From: Plantactinospora alkalitolerans
GTDB taxonomy: Bacteria; Actinomycetota; Actinomycetes; Mycobacteriales; Micromonosporaceae
Length of the DNA: 56,541 nt
Direction of reading: 5' to 3'
Assembly: GCF_015690345.1 (NCBI RefSeq)
Contig: NZ_JADPUN010000428.1
Span: 1-56,541, forward strand
The position numbers were made by a program, and so were the translations under genes. The notes under the pieces are model-generated. The model had not been told where the DNA came from. It made no database searches and saw only the letters and a list, made by a program, of their open reading frames with translations. Each line of letters begins with the position of its first letter. The first letter of the stretch is position 1. Of the stretch, positions 9,440 through 16,583 are shown one piece after another.

Positions 9440-9823
9440 ATGATCCGGAAATACGGCAAGGCGCTCGCGGCCGTCGCCGGGGCGGCGCTGACCGTCGCCT
9501 ACGGTGCACTCTCGGGCGACCAGCGCATCGAGCCGGACGAGGCCGTACAGATCACCATCGCCGCCGCCACCGCCATAAGTGTCTACCTGGTACCCCTGAC
9601 CCCGCAGTACCGGTGGGCCAAGACCGCCGCCGCCGTCGCCCTGAGTGTCCTACAGGTCCTCGCCACGGTCATCCTCGGCGGGCTCGACTCGAACGAGTGG
9701 ATCGCGCTCCTGCTGGCCGCGCTGACCGTGGTGGGCGTCGGCGCCGCCCCGGCGGTCTCCAACAACGGCACCAGCAACGGCCAGGCTCCGCAGCCCCAGA
9801 CCCGTACCAGCCAGCCCGCCTAG
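9440..9823 (+). CDS. Phage holin-like small membrane protein
   Basis: This 127-residue protein starts at ATG 9440 behind GAGGAGG (spacing 5). It has an N-terminal KxxGKALAAVAGAALTVAYGALSGD segment, a helix at about 36-53, another at about 58-100 ('WAKTAAAVALSVLQVLATVI') and a polar Asn/Gln/Thr tail. The pattern matches the DUF7439/holin-like membrane proteins of actinobacteriophages. No lysin, tail or integrase genes are adjacent, so it is either a domesticated gene or the last survivor of a decayed prophage. The long upstream in-frame extension back to 9179 has no ribosome-binding site and looks non-coding. Confidence 0.65.
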   Translation: MIRKYGKALAAVAGAALTVAYGALSGDQRIEPDEAVQITIAAATAISVYLVPLTPQYRWAKTAAAVALSVLQVLATVILGGLDSNEWIALLLAALTVVGVGAAPAVSNNGTSNGQAPQPQTRTSQPA

Positions 9824-10825
9824 GTTCTGTCTCGGGGATCATGCAGGGCGCTCGTTAGACCTGCTGTGGCACGAGGCGATCGACGAATCACGAACGTTAC
9901 CGGAGAGCCGGGCGTGACGCCGGCGATGCTCGCGGCACCACAGATCACGCAGGAGGACCTCAGTCTGGGCGCGCGAACGTACGGCCGGTCGAGCCGACGC
10001 GATTGACTGGTTCCCGAGAGTGATCGACCGATCAGCGTCCCGGCAGAAGGGGGCGATCTGCTTCCTGGTGATCTCCGTGCTTGCCTGGCGGAACTGCCAG
10101 CGGTGGCCTCGGCGGGCTCGTCGCCACCGAAAGTAGCGACGCCGGGCCCTCGAGGGCCTGCTCTCGCTCGGCGCCGGCGAGTTCGCCGAAATGTCGATCA
10201 TGGCCGCGCCGATCGACCAGGTAGCCGCCGCGCCGGTGCCGACCGGGCTGTACATCGCGGAGGCCACCGACCTGCCGGAGTTGTCGCGGCGTACGCTCCG
10301 GTCTCCGGAATCAGCCCCGACACCGTCTCCGCCGTGGTCGACCGGGAGCGGACGTTCGTCGGTGACGGCGCGGTGATCGGCTGGCCGGCCGACCACGGCC
10401 GGATCGCCGGGACGGCCGTCGCCTGGCTGAGCCAACGGCCTGGTCACCGATCGAAGAAGTAGATCGTCCTGGAGTGATCGCAGCTTCGTCGTATGACCCT
10501 GGAATCGCTCATCGAACCACCAGTCGCCGGCGTCCTGCGCCAGTCGGCAACGGCCGCCCACCGTCGGCATCGCCTGAGTCCGGCACTCAGCGCACTGACA
10601 CCCGTTGCCACCCGGTGATTCGCGCACCGGCGATACCGACGGTCAAGCGTGGCGGCGCTGGCACCGCTCGCCCGGGTCGATAATCCACAACTCGCGCCAG
10701 TCTCGGATGTCGGCAAACCCACGCCTGCGTTACCGCGACGGTGCTATGCGTGACTGTGGGCCCGGGGTCCAACTTCAGATCCATCGTGCGTCCCGGCTCA
10801 CATGTCTGGGCATCAGACCGCAGTA
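9824..10825. other. Degenerate 1-kb stretch without an intact gene
   Basis: No open frame here has a convincing start, length and protein character together. Frames change repeatedly and stops are frequent. Parts look like decayed coding DNA (see 10130-10462). On the minus strand a basic Trp/Arg-rich frame between 10140 and 9840 vaguely recalls a transposase C terminus but cannot be assigned. Lying directly behind a lone holin-like gene, the stretch is most easily read as a graveyard of mobile DNA. Confidence 0.5.
10130..10462 (+). pseudogene. Frameshifted remnant of an unrecognised protein
   Basis: One frame gives EGLLSLGAGEFAEMSIMAAP and continues to about 10290; the adjacent frame then continues with ISPDTVSAVVDRERTFVGD and ends in WLSQRPGHRSKK and a stop at 10462. 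Both halves have normal protein character and fit end to end, which suggests one former gene broken by a frameshift near 10290. No start or ribosome-binding site is seen and no family is recognised. Confidence 0.35.
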
Positions 10826-10843
10826 AGATTACGCTCATAATCT
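10826..10843. promoter_or_regulatory. Candidate TetR operator before the DUF1330 gene
   Basis: AGATTA (10826-10831) and TAATCT (10838-10843) form an inverted repeat 42 bp upstream of the DUF1330 start. The same 18-bp design, AGATTAC at the left and AATCT at the right, recurs upstream of the neighbouring TetR gene (11889-11906). The sharing argues strongly for one regulator acting at both. Confidence 0.75.
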
Positions 10844-10884
10844 AATGGCTGCATCCGGCAGCCGCCTAACCCGAAGGGTCCGAG

Positions 10885-11247
10885 ATGGCCACCTATCTGA
10901 TCAATCACTTGCGCATCCCCGGCGGCATCCCAAACGATGCCGGCCTGACCTACCTTGAGCGGGTGGAGGCAACAGTGAAGCCCTACGGCGGCAAGTGGCT
11001 CGCCAACGGCGAGGCCAGCGTCGTGGAGGGAGCGTGGCCGGGCTTGGTCGTCCTCATGGAGTTCCCCGACCGATCCGCCGCCGAGAAGTGGTACAACTCG
11101 CCCGAGTACCAAGAGATCCTGCCCCTGCGGGTCAACAACGCGATCTCCGACATCGTGCTGATCGACAGCCTTCCGGCGGACTACACCGTCCGGGGATTCG
11201 CCCAGCAGGTCCGCGCCGCTGTCGCCGCGGCCGGGTCCGGCGACTGA
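10885..11247 (+). CDS. DUF1330 family protein
   Basis: This 120-residue alpha/beta dimeric-barrel protein carries the family signature in its centre: NGEASVVEGAWPG, VVLMEFPD and a KWYNSPEYQEILPLR helix, then DIVLIDSLP. The biochemical role of DUF1330 proteins is not established. The gene faces a TetR regulator gene convergently, and both carry the same upstream palindrome, so it is very probably the target of that repressor and may handle a toxic or signalling small molecule. ATG 10885 follows the palindrome by 41 nt with a weak ribosome-binding site. Confidence 0.85.
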   Translation: MATYLINHLRIPGGIPNDAGLTYLERVEATVKPYGGKWLANGEASVVEGAWPGLVVLMEFPDRSAAEKWYNSPEYQEILPLRVNNAISDIVLIDSLPADYTVRGFAQQVRAAVAAAGSGD

Positions 11248-11300
11248 CTGACCGGCGCAGCGCAGCCGCGGTTGCCTGCCGCGGCCGCGCTGGCCTTCGT

Positions 11301-11852
11301 TCAATCGGCGACCCGAGAGGCGGTGTCCCGCACGGCGTGCAAGACCTCGTCCGACACCGCGGATCCCGCCGTCGCCCGAGCAAGGAGTATGCCGCCGACG
11401 AGGGTGGCCAACGCGGCCAGCCCGGCGTCGCCCGGAGCGATCCAGGCGGCCATCTCGCGGACCCCGGCGGCGTACGCGTCACGGTGAGCCGGATCCTTCG
11501 CGAGGTCGCCGACGAACCCAGCGGCAGGGCATCCACCGCCCGGGTCGTCGCGGTGCTCCGTCGACAGATATGAGTCCAGCAAGGCCAGCCACGCCGTCGA
11601 GCGGTCGTCGGACCCCTCCTGCAGATCCGTCAGGTATCGCATCATGTCGACGAAGCCCCGTCGCACAGCCTCGTCGACGAGCGCCCCCTTGGACGCGAAC
11701 TGCTTGTAGAAGCCGCCTTGCGTCAGGCCAACCGACCGCATGATGTCAACGACACTGACGTTCGGCACGCCCCTCTCGCGGAAGAGCCGCGAGGCAGCAA
11801 CCACCGCCGACGCCCGATTAGCCTGCGCCTCGGCCTGAGATACCCGACTCAC
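11301..11852 (-). CDS. TetR/AcrR family transcriptional regulator
   Basis: This 183-residue repressor has an N-terminal helix-turn-helix (about 10-56, including SVVDIMRSVGLTQGGFYKQF) and a small ligand-binding C-terminal domain with a GGGCPAAGF loop and an LVGGILLARA helix. GTG 11852 is preceded by GGAGG at 6 nt. It is convergent with the DUF1330 gene, and the inverted repeat AGATTAC...AATCT lies 37-54 bp upstream of its own start as well as upstream of DUF1330. Autoregulation and control of DUF1330 are inferred from this. It belongs to the group that typically senses electrophiles or quinones (inference from the small C domain with conserved Cys). Confidence 0.88.
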   Translation of the reverse strand: MSRVSQAEAQANRASAVVAASRLFRERGVPNVSVVDIMRSVGLTQGGFYKQFASKGALVDEAVRRGFVDMMRYLTDLQEGSDDRSTAWLALLDSYLSTEHRDDPGGGCPAAGFVGDLAKDPAHRDAYAAGVREMAAWIAPGDAGLAALATLVGGILLARATAGSAVSDEVLHAVRDTASRVAD

Positions 11853-11888
11853 CTGTCCGCCTCCATCCGACCTCGCCCTACCGGCTAT

Positions 11889-11906
11889 AGATTACATCGC
11901 GAATCT
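11889..11906. promoter_or_regulatory. Candidate TetR operator upstream of the TetR gene
   Basis: AGATT (11889-11893) and AATCT (11902-11906) are separated by 8 bp. The 18-bp site matches that at 10826-10843 in both half-sites and in the AC following the left half. It lies between the TetR start and the leaderless gene at 11983, so it could also influence that gene. Confidence 0.75.
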
Positions 11907-11982
11907 AAGCGCAAACTGGCGATCGGCAGCCCTAGCAGCAACGCCGCATCTCGGGCGGCGGACACCGCACTAACCTTGCCGG

Positions 11983-12720
11983 GTGGACGGCCAGCCGATC
12001 GACGTACGCTCCGGCGGCGGCGTGGTCGAGTTGCTCGGAAACGACTTCGCCAGCGTGCTCTACCTGCGTGGCGAGCCGGCCCGCCTGCACGCGTACGACT
12101 GCCGTGGCAGCGTCGCGCAGCTGGCCGCCCGGTCGACCTGGGGAACCGTACGGCCGGACGAACTCGACGCGCTCCGCGACTGGCTCGCCGATCCGGGACT
12201 TCGGGTCGACCGGCGCAGCGGCGCCGTGAGCGGGCTGCGGGTCGGGCCGCTGGAGCCGTTCACCCGGCTACTGGCTCGCGGCCGGTACGTCGTCACCGCG
12301 ACCGCGCCAGCCTGGACCGAGACCGCCGTCGTCGACCCCGGCGAGCAGGGCGTCGCCTCCTGGTACTGGCCGGCGCAGGGCGACGCGATCGTTCCCACGG
12401 GTCCGTGGCCGCCGCCGGACCAGGCGACCGTGGCGGCGTACCGGCGCCAGATCGCCAAGGGGATCCGGCCCGCCGCCGTCGCGATCGGCCCAGCCGGCCG
12501 TGAGGTGCGTTATCTGCTCGACGGTCACCACAAGCTGGCCGCCTACCAGGCGGAGCGGGTCCGGCCGCTGATCATCGAGTTGGCCCGGCACGAGCCGGCG
12601 CCGCTGCCGCGCGACCTGTTCGCCGGGCTGCTGCCGGAGCACGTCCGCGAGCGTTTCCGCCACACGTTCGACGACTGGCGGCACGGCGGTCCGCCGCCGG
12701 ACGGACGGAACGAGCCGTGA
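11983..12720 (+). CDS. Protein with ParB/sulfiredoxin-like DGHHKL motif
   Basis: This is a 245-residue protein of unknown role. The C-terminal half has VRYLLDGHHKLAAYQ (about residues 162-176), the phosphate-binding pattern seen in ParB/sulfiredoxin-fold nucleotide-binding proteins. The N-terminal half (to about 100) has no recognisable motif. The start is supported as leaderless: TAACCT (11971-11976), 6 nt, then GTG. It is flanked by a divergent TetR gene and a downstream VOC gene 139 bp away. No membrane segment or signal peptide is seen. Confidence 0.65.
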   Translation: MDGQPIDVRSGGGVVELLGNDFASVLYLRGEPARLHAYDCRGSVAQLAARSTWGTVRPDELDALRDWLADPGLRVDRRSGAVSGLRVGPLEPFTRLLARGRYVVTATAPAWTETAVVDPGEQGVASWYWPAQGDAIVPTGPWPPPDQATVAAYRRQIAKGIRPAAVAIGPAGREVRYLLDGHHKLAAYQAERVRPLIIELARHEPAPLPRDLFAGLLPEHVRERFRHTFDDWRHGGPPPDGRNEP

Positions 12721-12859
12721 GCTGGCGGCTTTTTCGAGATTTCCCGGCCGGTGGCGATGAATTCGACCGCTCCGGGTCGTACTACCGGTGAACCTGGACC
12801 AGCGACGTCCGCGACGATGCGGCAGCGCCGTGACCTGGCCGGTTCCCTAGGAGGAGTAC

Positions 12860-13231
12860 GTGAGCAGCATCTTCCCGATCATCTCGACCCCTGACCTGCC
12901 CCGGCTACAGGACTTCTACCAGCGCGTACTGGGCGCCACGGAGGTCAGCCGGACGCCGGACGAGGGGCCCGCCTTCTACGTCGGCCTGCGGGTGGGGGAC
13001 GCGGAACTCGGCCTGGTCGCCGAGGCCGGCACCGAAGTGGGTACGACGCCACGCATCCTGCTGACCGCCGAGGTCGACGACGTCGACGCCCTGCTCGGTC
13101 GCGTCGAGACGGCCGGCGGCACAGTGCTCGGACCGCCGAACGACATGCCCTGGGGGCAGCGGGTGGCGCACACGCTCGATCCCGACGGCAACGCCCTCAA
13201 CCTGACCCGGACGATCCCGCCACCAACCTGA
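12860..13231 (+). CDS. VOC (glyoxalase/bleomycin-resistance) family protein
   Basis: This 123-residue protein is made of paired beta-alpha-beta-beta-beta units: FPIISTPDLPRLQDFYQRVL at the N terminus, AELGLVAEAG mid-way, and AHTLDPDGNALNLTRT at the end. Such proteins bind a divalent metal and small hydrophobic or electrophilic ligands; the substrate cannot be told. GTG 12860 has AGGAGG 6 nt upstream. The single short domain would dimerise. The gene lies between unrelated leaderless genes. Confidence 0.85.
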   Translation: MSSIFPIISTPDLPRLQDFYQRVLGATEVSRTPDEGPAFYVGLRVGDAELGLVAEAGTEVGTTPRILLTAEVDDVDALLGRVETAGGTVLGPPNDMPWGQRVAHTLDPDGNALNLTRTIPPPT

Positions 13232-13287
13232 TCCCGACGTCGCGCGCTCCGAAGAGCGGTCCCACGCGACCGCCATACTCTCGCTTG

Positions 13288-14154
13288 ATGGACCTGGACG
13301 TGCGCAGCGACGACAACTGCCACCTGTGGGTCGAACAGGCCGGCGCCGGGCCGCCGCTGGTGCTCTGTCACGGCGGTCCGGGCCTGTGGGACTACCTCGA
13401 CCCGGTCGCCCGGCTGCTCCAAGATCATGCCCGCATCATCCGATGGGATCAGCGCGGCTGTGGACGCTCGCAGCGGCTCGGGCCGTACAGCGTCGCCCGC
13501 TTCGTCGCCGACCTCGACGCGGTACGCGATCAACTGGCCGGACCGCGAATGGCCCTGCTGGGCCACTCGTGGGGTGCGCACCTGGCATTGCGGTACACCA
13601 TCGAACACCCCGAACGGGTCAGCCATCTGATCTACGTGTCCGGAACCGGCATCGACCCCGACCGCGGCTGGCACCCGCACTACGAGCGGAACCTGAGGCT
13701 GCGGCTCGGACGTCATCTGGACCGGTGGGAGGCCCTCAACGCCCGCACCCGCACGCCCGCAGAGGACCGTGAACAGGCGGTACTGCAATGGTCGGCCGAC
13801 TTCGCCGACCACGGCACCGCACTGGAACATGCCGAACGCATGGCCACGCCCTGGCTGGGCATCAACTACGACTGCAACCAGGCCATCAACGCCGGGGTCA
13901 GGCACGAACTCACCAACGCCGAGGTGGCCGAGCGGTGCCGAGCGCTCGACCTGCCCGTGCTGATCATCCACGGCACCGAGGACATCCGGCCCCGCTGGGC
14001 CGTCGACTCGCTACACCGGGCGCTGACCAACAGCCAACGGCTGAGCCTCACCGGATCCGGTCACCTGCCCTGGGTCGAGAACCCGCACGACTTTCGCCAG
14101 GCGGTGACCACGTTCCTGACGCACGCAGCCGACAGACCGTCGGGCATGGGCTGA
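13288..14154 (+). CDS. Alpha/beta hydrolase, proline iminopeptidase-like
   Basis: This 288-residue hydrolase has the oxyanion HGGPG (about 27-31), WDQRGCGRS, the nucleophile elbow GHSWGAH (Ser about 92), the acid region IIHGTEDIRPRW and the catalytic His in GSGHLPWVE. HGGPG with WDQRGxGxS is characteristic of the proline iminopeptidase branch, although many relatives are esterases. ATG 13288 is chosen because TACTCT (13276-13281) sits exactly 6 nt before it, the leaderless pattern shared by nearby genes. A strong terminator follows at 14252-14286. Confidence 0.85.
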   Translation: MDLDVRSDDNCHLWVEQAGAGPPLVLCHGGPGLWDYLDPVARLLQDHARIIRWDQRGCGRSQRLGPYSVARFVADLDAVRDQLAGPRMALLGHSWGAHLALRYTIEHPERVSHLIYVSGTGIDPDRGWHPHYERNLRLRLGRHLDRWEALNARTRTPAEDREQAVLQWSADFADHGTALEHAERMATPWLGINYDCNQAINAGVRHELTNAEVAERCRALDLPVLIIHGTEDIRPRWAVDSLHRALTNSQRLSLTGSGHLPWVENPHDFRQAVTTFLTHAADRPSGMG

Positions 14155-14251
14155 AGGCCTCGGCTCGACGACTGGAGCCTGCGTCTTCAGTCCTCGGAGA
14201 AGACCACCCTGCAAACCATGCTGAACACCTGTCCCTCCTGACTGGTCACGG

Positions 14252-14286
14252 ACGCGCCCCGCTCTCGTGGCGAGGACGGGGCGCGT
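14252..14286 (+). terminator. Hairpin terminator after the hydrolase gene
   Basis: The 10-bp arms ACGCGCCCCG (14252-14261) and CGGGGCGCGT (14277-14286) pair around a 15-nt loop, followed by CTCAGTTT. It lies between the alpha/beta hydrolase gene and the leaderless NADAR gene. Confidence 0.7.
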
Positions 14287-14397
14287 CTCAGTTTGAGGTC
14301 AGACGTATTCGAGCTGTACGTCCCTCGGCCGGTAGTCCGCTGAGCAGCCCGCGAGGGCAGAACAACCTTCCCGGCACGGTTGGACTACGGTGCGCCG

Positions 14398-15564
14398 GTG
14401 ACCAGATATCGCCGCACCTACCGCGACGTGGACGGCCAACGGATCGAAGGCACGTGGCGGCACATTTTTACCCGCAACATGGACACGTACTTCCTGACCG
14501 ACCTGGTCATCTACGCCGACGGCGCGATCGACTGCGGCACCGGCGGGTTCACCGACCTCGACGGGCTGGCCGAACAACTCCGCCGTGGCCGAGTCGCCAC
14601 CGCCCTCGAAGACGGCGCACGGGCATCGGCGCACCACCTGGCGGGGTGGCGGTTCACCGAGCCCAGCTCCGCTGTCAACGCCGAGATGCTCCTCGGCGAG
14701 GTCGCCGACGAAATCGACCGGCTCAACGACCGACCCGACTCCACCGGTCGATGCCTGCAAGCAGTGCAGACCTACCTGGCCGACCCCACCGAAGACCACC
14801 GACACACGGTTCGCGAGCGCTACCTGGAAATCCCCGAGCACCTGCGCGTCTACGCCCTCGGCGATATGGACCGCAAGGACACTCCACTGCGGATCCTGAT
14901 CACCGACCTGGGCGAACCACTGCACGGCTGGCCGAACGGACCGGTCGTCACCGAGCAGAAACGGGCTGAGGCGATCGCGTACTTCCGCGAGCAGGAGGTC
15001 GCGATCGAGGCATGGGAGGCGCGGGTCCCGGCCGATGGCCCTGAGCACCCGATGCAGCCCACGCTGACGATCCCGAAAGCGGTCTACCCACAAGGCTGGC
15101 CGGATCCGCCCGGCGTCGAAGTCCTGCAGAACGACTACCCGGCGGTCATCACCGTCGGCGCCAACAGCTACCCCAGCGTCGCACACGCCTATTGGGCGCT
15201 CTCGACCCCCGACCCGCACTGGCACGACCAGATCGCTGCGGCACCGCGCGGATACGACGCCGGCAAACTCGCCGAGCAGGCACCCCGCCGCACCGACTGG
15301 GCTGCGGCACGTCTGGCCGTCATGACCGTCCTGCTGCGCGCCAAGTACACCCAGCACCCCCAGATGGCACAGACCCTGCTCGCCAGCGGCGACGCCCGCG
15401 TCGTCTATGTCGACTTCGGCTCCGCCTACTGGTCCGTCGGTAGCCAACGAGCCACCAACTGGATCGGCCGACTGCTGGAAGTAATCCGCTCCGAACTCGC
15501 AGCCGCCAAGGCCGGGATCTCCCTTCCGGCGATTCATGGCACCGACTCCTCAGCTTCGCCATGA
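14398..15564 (+). CDS. NADAR domain protein with a novel N-terminal domain
   Basis: This 388-residue protein has in its C-terminal 140 residues the NADAR fold: YPSVAHAYWAL, AAPRGYDAGKLAEQAP, an LLRAKYTQHPQMAQ helix, LLASGDARVVYVDFGSAYW and NWIGRLLEVIR. NADAR enzymes are N-glycosidases acting on ADP-ribosyl groups; some reverse DNA ADP-ribosylation and others occur in NAD-linked defence systems. The N-terminal 225 residues (RYRRTYRDVDG, FLTDLVIYADGAIDCG, LRVYALGDMD) form a separate domain that I do not recognise beyond a DUF-like pattern. GTG 14398 follows TACGGT by 6 nt, a leaderless start. No ADP-ribosyltransferase (DarT) gene is adjacent, so its partner would be elsewhere. Confidence 0.8.
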   Translation: MTRYRRTYRDVDGQRIEGTWRHIFTRNMDTYFLTDLVIYADGAIDCGTGGFTDLDGLAEQLRRGRVATALEDGARASAHHLAGWRFTEPSSAVNAEMLLGEVADEIDRLNDRPDSTGRCLQAVQTYLADPTEDHRHTVRERYLEIPEHLRVYALGDMDRKDTPLRILITDLGEPLHGWPNGPVVTEQKRAEAIAYFREQEVAIEAWEARVPADGPEHPMQPTLTIPKAVYPQGWPDPPGVEVLQNDYPAVITVGANSYPSVAHAYWALSTPDPHWHDQIAAAPRGYDAGKLAEQAPRRTDWAAARLAVMTVLLRAKYTQHPQMAQTLLASGDARVVYVDFGSAYWSVGSQRATNWIGRLLEVIRSELAAAKAGISLPAIHGTDSSASP

Positions 15565-15741
15565 ACACGGGCCGACGTGCGAGGATGGGGCTCCAGCGCC
15601 CTCCGGTTCCGCGTGAAGACCCTTGGGTTCGCGGGAACTTCCGGAACTCTGAGCAACCGTATAGACGGTCACCTCTGCAAGATACCGACAGCAGGGAGCC
15701 TGCCCGCTTCGAAGAGGCACCGCAACGAGCGAGCGGCTGTC

Positions 15742-15769
15742 TGTGGATAACTCGAGTGGCTGTGGATAA
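15742..15769. other. Two DnaA-box-like 9-mers
   Basis: TGTGGATAA occurs at 15742-15750 and again at 15761-15769 (TTATCCACA on the other strand), 19 bp apart, in the 213-bp gap between convergent genes. Each matches the classical DnaA box. Only two copies are present and no AT-rich unwinding region is near, so this is not an origin. It may titrate DnaA or be chance. Confidence 0.45.
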
Positions 15770-15777
15770 CGCCCTGA

Positions 15778-16203
15778 TCAAGGCTCGGGGGTGGTTGGGG
15801 GCAGGCCCATCCCGGTGATCTCGCGTAGCTGCTCGACCGTCGGGGTCGCCGACTTCATCAGGATCCGCACCGACGGCGGTACATAGTCGTCCTTCACGAC
15901 CTCAAGCCACGTCGCCGCGACCTGCATCCGGGTGCAGTCCGGCAGCCCGCAGGGCCGGCATCCGTCGACACCGCGCGGCCAGTGGTTCGTCAGGACCTGT
16001 CGGGCGACGACGGTCACCAGCCGCCTGCCGTCGTCCCCGGGTGGCGAGAAATGCTCGGTGACGACCACCCAGAGGGCCCACTCGGCGGTCGGGCACCACC
16101 GGTCGCGGCACTGCCCGCACCCACGGCCCTCGGCGTGCTCGGTGATGATCCGCCACGCCCACGTGATCGCCAGGCCGGGCGCGCTCTCCGGCACCATGCT
16201 CAC
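15778..16203 (-). CDS. Cys-rich small protein, unknown function
   Basis: This 141-residue protein carries two cysteine clusters that could bind zinc: CGQCRDRWC (about residues 30-38) and CRPCGLPDC (about 82-90), with a hydrophobic strand WALWVVVTEHF between and a PTVEQLREITGMGLPP tail. The GTG at 16203 shares bases with the TGA of the 45-residue gene (GTGA), indicating translational coupling; a longer frame upstream has no support. It is the third member of a block with the XRE-TPR regulator and the 45-residue protein. No family is recognised. Confidence 0.65.
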   Translation of the reverse strand: MSMVPESAPGLAITWAWRIITEHAEGRGCGQCRDRWCPTAEWALWVVVTEHFSPPGDDGRRLVTVVARQVLTNHWPRGVDGCRPCGLPDCTRMQVAATWLEVVKDDYVPPSVRILMKSATPTVEQLREITGMGLPPTTPEP

Positions 16204-16337
16204 TGGTGTGGTCCGTAGCCGGGCCGCCAGCGGGTGCCGTCCCGCCAGTAGTCGTCGACCCGGCTCCGATGCGCCGAGGCCCGGCGATACTCCACGGCCA
16301 TGTTCCGGATTCCGCGCCATACCTGCTTCAGCAGCAC
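16200..16337 (-). CDS. 45-residue basic small protein
   Basis: The gene is short and its frame reads VLLKQVWRGIRNMAVEYRRA, then a basic Tyr/Trp-rich tail ending in YGPHQ. GTG 16337 has an excellent ribosome-binding site, GGAAGGAG, 5 nt upstream, which is the main reason to accept it. Its stop overlaps the start of the Cys-rich gene by 4 nt. The leader contains an 11-bp hairpin (16357-16390). Function unknown; small partner genes of this kind often sit beside actinobacterial XRE regulators. Confidence 0.6.
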   Translation of the reverse strand: MLLKQVWRGIRNMAVEYRRASAHRSRVDDYWRDGTRWRPGYGPHQ

Positions 16338-16356
16338 GTCGTCTCCTTCCGGGTAC

Positions 16357-16390
16357 GTGGCGCTCCGGATCCCCGATCACGGAGCGCCAC
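16357..16390. promoter_or_regulatory. Hairpin in the leader of the small-protein operon
   Basis: GTGGCGCTCCG (16357-16367) and CGGAGCGCCAC (16380-16390) are perfect reverse complements around a 12-bp centre, 19 bp upstream of the 45-residue gene's GTG. It could be an operator for the upstream XRE regulator, or a terminator or attenuator between the two units. The 246 bp between 16338 and 16583 hold nothing else recognisable. Confidence 0.5.
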
Positions 16391-16583
16391 TCTCCACCTG
16401 AACGGCGCCGGTCCGGGACTCCAGCGGAGGTTGTCCCGCACCGGCCGGGACGCGTCTTGAGCGTCCGACCAGGCCCTCGAGCCGGTCGACACGTCCTTTT
16501 TCGGTAGCTTGTCCGCAACACAGGGTGATGGCCAGGTCGACGCTGTCCGCTGGCACCCAGCGCTGTCCGCTGCTGCACGCAAC

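Noticed and set aside
9840-10150. Transposase C-terminal remnant on the minus strand
   Set aside because: The basic Trp/Arg-rich frame is only vaguely similar to known transposase ends and no DDE motif or inverted repeats are visible.
15742-15769. Replication origin
   Set aside because: Only two DnaA boxes, no AT-rich region and no dnaA/dnaN or rep gene nearby.
15561-15818. 85-codon plus-strand frame after the NADAR gene
   Set aside because: No protein-like features and it runs antisense into the Cys-rich gene; the DNA is better explained as an intergenic gap with DnaA-like boxes.
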